The position numbers and the translations under genes are program-made. Below the pieces are notes generated by a model. It was not told the origin of the DNA and searched no databases. It saw only the letters and a program-made list of their open reading frames with translations. Shown here piece by piece: positions 1-5,282 of a stretch of DNA of 6,136 bases (positions within the stretch are counted from its first letter, which is position 1; each line of letters begins with the position of its first letter). Where the stretch lies: the NCBI GenBank assembly GCA_950071955.1, contig CATMOC010000248.1:1-6136 (forward strand), given 5' to 3'. Origin of the DNA: an uncultured Mesorhizobium sp. GTDB taxonomy: Bacteria; Pseudomonadota; Alphaproteobacteria; Rhizobiales; Rhizobiaceae.

Positions 1-2
1 CA

Positions 3-98
3 GTCTTTGTTCCCGAAGTATTGCTGGTGATTGCGGTGGTCGGCTGCATCACGCTCTTTGGTCTGCTCGCCCTGGTGATCTATCCGTTCCTGTCGCAT
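3..98 (+). pseudogene. Membrane-protein gene fragment, possibly YeiH-type (putative sulfate exporter family)
   Basis: The + strand frame is open from the left edge and encodes a strongly hydrophobic stretch with the core VVGCITLFGLLALVIYP, followed by FLSHAL, which looks like one transmembrane helix. The pattern (small residues, T-L-F-G, then a helix ending in YP) recalls the middle of YeiH/UPF0324 proteins, a family annotated as putative sulfate exporters; this is recollection, not a search. Past about base 98 the same frame continues to a stop at 347, but that part is the antisense of the cbbY-like gene, so the membrane reading ends there. It therefore appears to be an interrupted gene whose 3' part is gone. 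It could alternatively be the antisense of an unrelated continuation of the - strand frame. Confidence is modest. Confidence 0.4.
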
Positions 99-260
99 GC
101 GCTCTTTGCCGCCGGCGATCTTCAGAAGCTCAGCGTACCGAGCGACATCCCATTCCGCATCCACACCGAGCTCGGCGAACGCCCGATTGAAGGCTATTCG
201 GTGGCCGTCGCGCTCGGTATCCACCAGGACTCCATCGCAGTCAAAGACCAGCGCTTTCAC
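93..260 (-). pseudogene. cbbY: 5' fragment of a CbbY-like HAD phosphatase gene (about 56 codons)
   Basis: Read on the - strand from a GTG at 260-258, the product begins VKALVFDCDGVLVDTERDGH and continues through FNRAFAELGVD and WDVARYAELLKIAGGKERMR. This is the N-terminus of CbbY-type HAD hydrolases, which act on sugar phosphates and are often in Calvin-cycle operons. The catalytic motif I is intact, with nucleophile D7 and acid/base D9 in the DCDGVLVDTE block. Family members are usually about 220-260 residues. Here recognisable homology stops at about residue 56 (base 93), and the frame then runs to the window edge through sequence that reads as a membrane helix on the other strand. Motifs II to IV are absent, so the fragment cannot be an active phosphatase. 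The GTG overlaps the stop of a preceding small frame (GTGA) and has a strong Shine-Dalgarno, so the 5' end is native. Confidence 0.72.
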
Positions 261-361
261 AGCCCCACCTCCGCCGACAGCCCCCGGCCCGCGCCGCCGA
301 ACTGCTGGATTTTTTCGATGGCGACAGCCTTGATGCGGTCGAACTGATCTTCGGCATTCAC
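257..361 (-). CDS. Unassigned short - strand frame between the DUF3419 gene and cbbY fragment (34 codons from GTG)
   Basis: A GTG at 361 overlaps the stop of the truncated DUF3419 gene (GTGA), and the frame ends in a TGA at 259-257 that overlaps the cbbY-like GTG (again GTGA). The product includes EDQFDRIKAVAIEKIQQ followed by a Gly-rich tail. Codon first positions are G-rich and third positions GC-rich, as in real genes here. The frame is also open further upstream, to about base 420. It is therefore more likely the C-terminal end of a lost gene that once preceded cbbY than a complete small gene. I do not recognise it. The opposite strand is also open across 191-436 and reads LLDFFDGDSLDAVELIFG then HEEPPWRTWLTNFMRAI, codon-for-codon antisense, so strand assignment is not certain. 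The start here has only a weak ribosome binding site. Confidence 0.3.
   Translation of the reverse strand: MNAEDQFDRIKAVAIEKIQQFGGAGRGLSAEVGL
267..272 (-). promoter_or_regulatory. Ribosome binding site of the cbbY-like fragment
   Basis: On the - strand GGAGGT lies 6 nt before the GTG at 260. This near-perfect Shine-Dalgarno fixes the GTG as the start and shows that sequence up to at least base 272 belongs to the same - strand transcription unit as the cbbY-like fragment. Confidence 0.6.
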
Positions 362-1275
362 GAGGAGCCGCCCTGGCGAACGTGGCTGACGAACTTCATG
401 CGGGCGATCACGCGGATCGCCTCGCCGGGCTTGGGGTAGCGCCGTGCGAAAGCCTGCCAGGCGAAGTAGTTGGAATTCAGCGGGAAGTCGCAGGCGAGCT
501 TGCGCACGCGCTCGCGCAGGACGTCGGCCATCGTCATGTCTCCCGCGAGCGCGTCATACTGCGCCGGCGGGATGCCGAGGCCGAACAGCGAGGCCTTCTT
601 CGACGTCGCCCAGCGGATGAAGCGCCTGTCGAACAGCGTACCGAGCTGTTCGGCGAAGAAGATGCGCTGCGCGCGCAGATCATTCGCCTCCAGGATCTCG
701 GCCGGGTTGACGCCGTGCAGCCTGGCGGCGAGATGCCCTGCGCCGATGCACCAGCCGAGCAGGCCGGTGCGATAGAAATCCCGCCCGAAGACCGAGATGC
801 GCCTGCGCCCGCGTAGATCGCGCATCTCCCAGTAGCGGCGGGTGGACGCGTCAAGATGCGGCGCCAGGAAACGGTCGTAGGCCATCAGGTTGTGGGCGTT
901 GCCGGCGGCGCCGAAGAAGCGGAAGAAGTCGCCCTGGGAGGGAAGGTGCCTCAGCGCCGCCAGCTTCAGGCGGTTCAGCGCGACATGCGCGGTGTTCAGG
1001 TCGACGGCGTCGATGCGGGCCGGCGAGCGCGTGAGATAGGAGAGCACGTTGCAGCCGCCGGAGGCGATCGTGACCACGCGGTGGCCTTCGCCGAGCTGCA
1101 TGGCCTCCATGTCGACCTCCGGGTCCTCCCATATCTGCGGGTAGACGAGGCCGGTGAAGAGGAGGGCGAAGAGGCGCTCCAGGAGACCTTCCCTGGAAAG
1201 GGCCCTGTTCTGATAGACGGCCCTCTTGATATGGCTGCGTCCGGAAAGGCCGATGTCCGCGGAAAGGTCTGTCAT
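358..1275 (-). CDS. DUF3419 (BtaA-like) SAM-dependent transferase, C-terminally truncated
   Basis: The 305-residue product is a DUF3419 protein, the family that includes BtaA, which transfers the 3-amino-3-carboxypropyl group of S-adenosylmethionine to diacylglycerol in betaine-lipid synthesis. Visible are LVYPQIWEDPEVD (residues 43-55), a Rossmann-type SAM-binding loop at 67-81 (VVTIASGGCN), the acidic strand end IDAVDLN (88-94; D92 probably contacts the ribose), and the conserved NSNYFAWQAFARRYP near 267-281. Members are normally about 400 residues. Here similarity stops near residue 286 (base 418-420) and about 20 unrelated residues follow, so roughly the last quarter, including the second conserved region, is missing. 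No btaB-type N-methyltransferase gene is present. The start ATG has only a weak ribosome site but matches the family N-terminus. The gene is divergent from the phosphorylase. Activity is doubtful; it may be a decaying gene. Confidence 0.8.
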   Translation of the reverse strand: MTDLSADIGLSGRSHIKRAVYQNRALSREGLLERLFALLFTGLVYPQIWEDPEVDMEAMQLGEGHRVVTIASGGCNVLSYLTRSPARIDAVDLNTAHVALNRLKLAALRHLPSQGDFFRFFGAAGNAHNLMAYDRFLAPHLDASTRRYWEMRDLRGRRRISVFGRDFYRTGLLGWCIGAGHLAARLHGVNPAEILEANDLRAQRIFFAEQLGTLFDRRFIRWATSKKASLFGLGIPPAQYDALAGDMTMADVLRERVRKLACDFPLNSNYFAWQAFARRYPKPGEAIRVIARMKFVSHVRQGGSS

Positions 1276-1409
1276 GGTGGCGAATCCCGCTCGTGGGTGC
1301 TTTCGTCAGCGGGTAATCGATCGGGATGACAAAGCGGTGACACTTTGCCGGCGCTGCCGATGGCGCCGCCAACCTTGCATGTTGCACTGCGATAGGCTGA
1401 AATCAGAGC
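1276..1409. promoter_or_regulatory. Divergent intergenic region between DUF3419 gene and GH13_18 phosphorylase
   Basis: This 134 bp gap must hold the promoters of both divergent genes. I see no convincing -35/-10 pair on either strand. It contains an inverted repeat, GGCGC/GCGCC (1350-1354 and 1363-1367), and, 15 nt before the phosphorylase ATG, the TGC-rich element described separately. Confidence 0.55.
1378..1394 (+). promoter_or_regulatory. Candidate operator 1: degenerate TTGCANTGCAA palindrome upstream of the phosphorylase
   Basis: The sequence CATGTTGCACTGCGATA ends 15 nt before the ATG at 1410. It matches 14 of 17 positions of the element upstream of the HAD/glycosyltransferase operon (5244-5260) in the same + strand orientation. 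The left half-site TGTTGCA is identical and the right half-site is degenerate (TGCGATA instead of TGCAACA). Its placement close to the start codon would suit a repressor. The binding protein is not identified. Confidence 0.5.
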
Positions 1410-3200
1410 ATGGCCGGTTCCGCTTCTCGCCCGCTCCCGTCGCGCCCGCTGCTCGAACGCAAACTTGAGGCGCATCTGCGCTTCATCTATCCCGAGCGAA
1501 GTCCCGAGGACCTCACCGCGCAGGTGATCGAGGCCTTCTGGCCCGCCGGAAGCGGCGCCCGGATGCGGCCGACGGCGCGGCGTGCGAGCGCTCCGCCCTG
1601 GAGCGAGCGCGACGCGGTGCTGATCACCTACGGCAACTCGCTGATCGACGGCGAACACCCTCCACTGACGCTGCTGCACGATTTCCTGAAGGTGCATCTG
1701 CGCGGCGCGATCAGCTCGGTGCACGTGCTGCCGTTCTTCCCCTGGACGTCGGACGACGGGTTCTCGGTGGTCGACTACACCAAGGTCAATTCAGACCTCG
1801 GATCTTGGGATCATCTGGCGCGTCTCGGCGCCGACTACCGGCTCATGGCCGATCTCGTGCTCAATCACGTATCCAGTTCCAGCGCCTGGTTCACTCAGTT
1901 CCTGCAGGACCAGGAGCCGGGCAGCGGCTACTTCATCGACGTCGATCCGGCGACCGACCTTTCCGCCGTCGTTCGCCCGCGCCCGCATCCGCTTCTTCGG
2001 GCGGTCGAGACGCCATCGGGCGAAAAGCACGTCTGGTGCACCTTCAGCCACGACCAGGTGGATGTGAATTTCGCCAATCCGGACCTGCTCCTGGAGTTCA
2101 TCCGGATCATGCGCTTTCACATCGACAACGGCGTGCGCACGATCCGGCTCGATGCCGTCGCCTTCGTCTGGAAGGAGATCGGCACCTCTTGCATCCATCA
2201 TCCAAAGACGCACGAGATCGTGCGCCTGATGCGCACGCTCGCCGACTACGCGCATGAACCGCTGGTGCTGATTACCGAGACGAACGTGCCGAATTTCGAG
2301 AACCTCTCCTATTTCGGGAACCGTAACGAGGCGCACGCGGTCTACAATTTCTCCTTCCCGCCGCTGATGGTGCACGCGCTGCTGACCGGCGATTCGACGC
2401 TGCTGAATCGCTGGCAGATGCGCATGCCGCCGGCGCCGATGGGCTGCTTCTTCTTCAACTTCCTCGCCTCGCACGACGGCATCGGGCTGCGGCCGGCGGA
2501 GGGCTATCTGGACGACGAGGCGATCGCCTCGATGATCGAGACCATCCGCGGCTTCGGCGGGCTGGTCTCCATGCGCGGGATGGCCGACGGGTCGCAGCGG
2601 CCCTACGAGATCAACGTGTCGCTGTTCGACACGCTCAAAGGGACGGCCGCGGCCGGCGAGGACGGGATGCAGTTCGAACGCTTCGTGTGCTCGCAGACCG
2701 TGATGATGGCGCTGGAAGGCATTCCCGCCTTCTACATCCACAGCCTGCTCGCCACCCCCAACGACCACGAGCGGGTCGCCAGGATGGGCCACAACCGCTC
2801 GATCAACCGCCACCAGTGGAACTATCCGGAGCTGGAGGAGCGGCTCGCCGACGCGTCCACGGACCAGGCGAAGGTGCTGAAGGAGGTGCTGCGCCGCATC
2901 CGCATACGGGCCGGACAGCCGGCGTTCCATCCCAACGCCACGCAGTACACCTTGCAGCTCGGCCCGGCGCTGTTCGGCCTGTGGCGCCAGAGCCTCGACC
3001 GCGAGCAATCGATCTTCGCGATCGCCAACGTGACGGCGGAGCCGCAGCCGCTGTCGCTCGTCAGCCTCAACCTCATAGCCGGCGAGGACTGGACCGACCT
3101 CGTCTCCGGCCGCCACATCGATGCGCCGGAAATGACGCTGGACCCCTACCAGTGCGTCTGGCTGACCAACCGCCCGAAGCGCGCCATGCGGGCGCGATAA
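1410..3200 (+). CDS. GH13 subfamily 18 phosphorylase, probable glucosylglycerate phosphorylase
   Basis: This 596-residue cytosolic enzyme belongs to the sucrose phosphorylase group of GH13, retaining enzymes that transfer glucose to phosphate by double displacement. All key elements are present: strand-3 block DLVLNHVS (148-155), nucleophile D248 with R246 in IRLDAVAFVWKE, acid/base E290 in LITETNVP, stabiliser H355-D356 in ASHDGIGLRP, and the late block HSLLATPNDHE with NRSINRHQWN (444-471). There is no signal peptide. It is longer than typical sucrose phosphorylases (about 490) and near glucosylglycerate phosphorylases such as E. coli YcjM (about 560). The adjacent GpgS-like and MpgP-like genes make glucosylglycerate the best substrate guess: glucosylglycerate + phosphate to glucose-1-phosphate + glycerate. 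Sucrose or glucosylglycerol cannot be excluded. An in-frame TGA at 1398-1400 makes 1410 the first ATG available; the ribosome site is weak. It ends 2 bp from the convergent glycosyltransferase gene. Confidence 0.88.
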   Translation: MAGSASRPLPSRPLLERKLEAHLRFIYPERSPEDLTAQVIEAFWPAGSGARMRPTARRASAPPWSERDAVLITYGNSLIDGEHPPLTLLHDFLKVHLRGAISSVHVLPFFPWTSDDGFSVVDYTKVNSDLGSWDHLARLGADYRLMADLVLNHVSSSSAWFTQFLQDQEPGSGYFIDVDPATDLSAVVRPRPHPLLRAVETPSGEKHVWCTFSHDQVDVNFANPDLLLEFIRIMRFHIDNGVRTIRLDAVAFVWKEIGTSCIHHPKTHEIVRLMRTLADYAHEPLVLITETNVPNFENLSYFGNRNEAHAVYNFSFPPLMVHALLTGDSTLLNRWQMRMPPAPMGCFFFNFLASHDGIGLRPAEGYLDDEAIASMIETIRGFGGLVSMRGMADGSQRPYEINVSLFDTLKGTAAAGEDGMQFERFVCSQTVMMALEGIPAFYIHSLLATPNDHERVARMGHNRSINRHQWNYPELEERLADASTDQAKVLKEVLRRIRIRAGQPAFHPNATQYTLQLGPALFGLWRQSLDREQSIFAIANVTAEPQPLSLVSLNLIAGEDWTDLVSGRHIDAPEMTLDPYQCVWLTNRPKRAMRAR

Positions 3201-3202
3201 GC

Positions 3203-4423
3203 TCAGTCCTCGCCGCGCGCATCCTTCTCCACCGCAGCCGCGAGGTCGGACAGGATGCCGGGGAAGGCGGCGTTGACGCGTCGCCAGTTGGGGATGAACG
3301 GCGTCTCGCTGGGATTCTCCAGGAAGATCTCGCCCGCGGCGGTGATGTTTTTCGCGAACAGTTCCACCGCCTGCTCTTCCTTGTGACGGTCGAGCGACAG
3401 GCCGTTCATCACCGCGTCGGCGTGGTAGCTTTCGATCAGGTCCAACGCGACGCGGAAATAGGTGGCCTTCACGCTGCGCAATGTGCCGGCGGAAAAGATG
3501 ACGCCTTCCGTGGCGAGCTTCCGGAAAATGGCCTTGGTGATGTCCGTCGCCATCCGCGACAGGCCCTTCTGCGGGTCGTCCTGCGACAGGTCCTGGTGCT
3601 TGTGGTCGTAGACGTCGGCGATGTCGACCTGGCAGATGGCGCGGGTGGAGGCGTTGCGGCGCAGTTCGGAGAGCACGCCGATCTCCAGTCCCCAGTCGGT
3701 GGGGATGCGGATGTCGGGCACGACGCCGACGCGCATGGCGAATTCGCCCGACAGCGGATAGCGGAAGGCCGACAGGTAGTCGATGTAGCTGTGCGGGCCG
3801 ACCGTCATTGCGAGCGCCTGGAGGAGCGGCGTGACCAGCAGGCGGCTGACGCGGCCGTTGATCGTGCCCCCGGCGATGCGCGAATAATAGCCTTTGGAGA
3901 AGACGTAGCGGAACGACGGGTTCGCGACGGGGTAGACCAACCGGGCGAGCAGGTCTCGGGAATAGGTGGTGATGTCGCAATCGTGGATGGCGACGACATC
4001 CGTCTGCTGCGCGGCGAGTGCGTAGCCGAGGCAATACCATACGTTGCGCCCCTTGCCGGGCTCGCTCGGGGCCAGTCCGGCCTCGGCCAGGCGATCATCC
4101 ACGGCCCGCAGGCGCGGTCCATCATTCCACAGGATGCGGTGATTCTGCGGCAGGACCGAGAAGAACTCGCGCGCGTGCTCGAACTGGAGCCGGTCGGCGC
4201 GGTCGAGGCCGATGATGATCTGCGTCAGGTAGGGGACGCGCGCGAGTTCGGTCAGAATTGCCGGCAGTGCGTCGCCTTCGAGTTCGGAAAACAGCGACGG
4301 CAGGATCAGCGTGATCGGCCGGTTGCGCGAGAACGCGATCAGGTCGCCTTCGAGTTCCTCCACCGTCCGCCGGGTCAGATTGTGCAGCGTCGTCACCGCG
4401 CTCGTCTGGTGGAAATCGCTCAT
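3203..4423 (-). CDS. gpgS: GpgS-like glycosyltransferase (probable glucosyl-3-phosphoglycerate synthase)
   Basis: This 406-residue GT-A fold retaining glycosyltransferase would transfer glucose from an NDP-glucose to 3-phosphoglycerate, the first step of glucosylglycerate synthesis. Supporting motifs, in order, are LILPSLFSE at the fold start (39-47), GKG (123-125) where GpgS enzymes have a nucleotide-contacting Lys, the metal-binding DCD (148-150), GRVSRLLVTPLL (190-201), YPLSGEFAMR (222-231), DWGLEIGVLSEL (243-254), and HKHQ (274-277) where GpgS has a metal-ligand His. It is longer than mycobacterial GpgS (about 320), with extra helical sequence after about residue 290. No membrane segment or signal peptide is seen. 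It is the second gene of an operon: its ATG overlaps the phosphatase stop (ATGA), and a good ribosome site lies inside the upstream gene. Mannosyl-3-phosphoglycerate synthesis is an alternative, since the partner phosphatase family takes both. Confidence 0.82.
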   Translation of the reverse strand: MSDFHQTSAVTTLHNLTRRTVEELEGDLIAFSRNRPITLILPSLFSELEGDALPAILTELARVPYLTQIIIGLDRADRLQFEHAREFFSVLPQNHRILWNDGPRLRAVDDRLAEAGLAPSEPGKGRNVWYCLGYALAAQQTDVVAIHDCDITTYSRDLLARLVYPVANPSFRYVFSKGYYSRIAGGTINGRVSRLLVTPLLQALAMTVGPHSYIDYLSAFRYPLSGEFAMRVGVVPDIRIPTDWGLEIGVLSELRRNASTRAICQVDIADVYDHKHQDLSQDDPQKGLSRMATDITKAIFRKLATEGVIFSAGTLRSVKATYFRVALDLIESYHADAVMNGLSLDRHKEEQAVELFAKNITAAGEIFLENPSETPFIPNWRRVNAAFPGILSDLAAAVEKDARGED

Positions 4424-5223
4424 CCTGAAGCTCCTCCATGCGTTGGCGGCGCGTATTCGCCGAGGATGCCGAGCACCGCGGCGTTCCAGCCCTCGGGACC
4501 GGGCACGGCGGTACGGCGGATGCGCCCCTCCGCCTCGCCGGCAAGCGGGGGCAGGGGCGCGTGCGCGGGGTTGGCGACAACGACGCCGATGTCGGCCGCT
4601 TCGATCATCTCGCGGTCGTTCTCGGCGTCGCCGAGCGCGACCACCGGCGCGAGGGGGCGGCCAAGCCGGCGATCCAGTTCCGCGCGGACCTCCTTCATGC
4701 GACGCGCCTTCGACGTGTCGCGGCCTATTGTGAGAAAGCGGCCGCCCTGCGCGCCTTTCAGGCCGTGGTCATCGAGCCAGCCAAGGAACTCTAGGCGATC
4801 GGCCTCAATGCCTGAAAACACGCCGGGCTCGGAGTAGCGGCGCCGACGGGCGCGGCCGGCCCGTTCTTCGGAAAGGCCGGTCAGCGAGGCGATTCCCGCT
4901 TCGTCCATGTCGCCGAAGCCTCGGAACATCGCACGAAGGCGCGGCGGCATCGCGTCGAGCGCTGCGCGGATGTCGGAATAGTGGTCGAGGGAGGTGACTG
5001 CCGCGTCGCCCGCCCAGTCGATGCCGCCGCCGTTCTCCACGATGGCCGGCACGTCTCGGCCGAGCGCCTGGCGGATCGGGCCGATCTCGGCCGCCGTCTT
5101 GCTCGTCGCCAGCACGAGCGGAACGCCGCGCGCGGCGAGCGTTTCGAGGGCGGGCAAGGCGGCGTCAAAACGATAGGTCTCGTGGTCGAGCAGCGTGCCG
5201 TCGAGATCGGTGAAGACGATCAT
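4420..5223 (-). CDS. mpgP: MpgP-type HAD-IIB phosphatase (glucosyl/mannosyl-3-phosphoglycerate phosphatase)
   Basis: The 267-residue product has the four HAD motifs and the MpgP/YedP layout: motif I TDLDGTLLDH with nucleophile D6 and acid/base D8, motif II Ser S41 in LATSKT, motif III Lys likely K172 in GRDTSKARRM, and motif IV GDAEND (D199, D203) for Mg2+. ENGGGI (63-68) and GPEGWNAAVL (242-251) are also typical of the family. The length matches MpgP (about 270). It would dephosphorylate glucosyl-3-phosphoglycerate made by the gene translated immediately after it, giving glucosylglycerate in the cytosol. It is the first gene of the two-gene unit, although it catalyses the second step. The start has no strong Shine-Dalgarno; the ATG was chosen because it begins exactly at the conserved strand before motif I. 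A 15 bp palindrome lies 22 nt upstream. An inverted repeat inside the coding sequence is listed separately. Confidence 0.85.
   Translation of the reverse strand: MIVFTDLDGTLLDHETYRFDAALPALETLAARGVPLVLATSKTAAEIGPIRQALGRDVPAIVENGGGIDWAGDAAVTSLDHYSDIRAALDAMPPRLRAMFRGFGDMDEAGIASLTGLSEERAGRARRRRYSEPGVFSGIEADRLEFLGWLDDHGLKGAQGGRFLTIGRDTSKARRMKEVRAELDRRLGRPLAPVVALGDAENDREMIEAADIGVVVANPAHAPLPPLAGEAEGRIRRTAVPGPEGWNAAVLGILGEYAPPTHGGASG
4431..4437 (-). promoter_or_regulatory. Ribosome binding site of the gpgS-like gene
   Basis: GGAGGAG on the - strand lies 7 nt before the ATG at 4423, inside the last codons of the phosphatase gene. It supports this start and translational coupling through the ATGA overlap. 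Confidence 0.6.
4522..4560. repeat. Inverted repeat inside the HAD phosphatase gene
   Basis: Perfect 8 bp arms GCGCCCCT (4522-4529) and AGGGGCGC (4553-4560) flank a 23 bp centre that holds GCCGGC and further imperfect pairing. On the coding strand it encodes the Pro-rich loop APLPPLAGEAEG, a peptide style I associate with palindromic repeats scattered in Rhizobiales genomes. It falls in a variable loop before the conserved C-terminal block, so the frame is kept. Confidence 0.4.
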
Positions 5224-5245
5224 GAATCCGGTCTAGCCGCTGACA

Positions 5246-5260
5246 TGTTGCAGTGCAACA
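5246..5260. promoter_or_regulatory. Candidate operator 2: perfect palindrome TGTTGCA-G-TGCAACA upstream of the phosphatase/glycosyltransferase operon
   Basis: A perfect 7-1-7 bp inverted repeat lies 22 nt before the ATG at 5223, in the 59 bp gap between the cupin stop and the HAD start. With the two flanking bases at 5244-5245 it matches the element before the phosphorylase (1378-1394) at 14 of 17 positions. The core TTGCAGTGCAA fits, from memory, the TTGC-N3-GCAA type of site described for PhaR/AniA regulators of alphaproteobacteria. A simple dyad this close to the start codon suggests repression. It cannot form an intrinsic terminator because no T-run follows on the - strand. Confidence 0.6.
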
Positions 5261-5282
5261 AGAGAAGCCGCGAGGCCGCGCG

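Noticed and set aside
98..347. Continuation of the + strand membrane-protein frame to the stop at 347
   Set aside because: Bases 98-260 are the antisense of a clearly recognisable HAD N-terminus on the - strand, so the + strand frame here is accidental.
1362..1386. Possible sigma-54 promoter (GG upstream of TTGCA) before the phosphorylase
   Set aside because: The GG-to-GC spacing is 15 instead of the required 12, and the second TTGCA has no GG at the right distance. The motif is better explained as half of the palindrome shared with 5246-5260.
1791..4040. Very long - strand open frame (749 codons) opposite the phosphorylase and overlapping the glycosyltransferase gene
   Set aside because: It is rich in Arg, His and Ala with no domain pattern, and it runs antisense to the clear phosphorylase and out of frame with the clear glycosyltransferase. 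It is a high-GC shadow.
2687..4837. Long + strand open frame (716 codons) crossing the phosphorylase 3' end and the antisense of the glycosyltransferase and HAD genes
   Set aside because: Its composition is that of an antisense shadow, and it crosses a convergent gene boundary where three recognisable enzymes already account for the sequence.
5229..5260. A -35/-10 pair (TTGCAC, 17 bp, TAGACC) on the - strand before the HAD gene
   Set aside because: Both hexamers match the consensus at only three of six positions, and the equivalent arrangement is absent at the other copy of the motif.
5260..5282. Rho-independent terminator after the cupin gene
   Set aside because: The GC-rich stretch offers only a 4 bp stem (CGCG/CGCG) and no following T-run.
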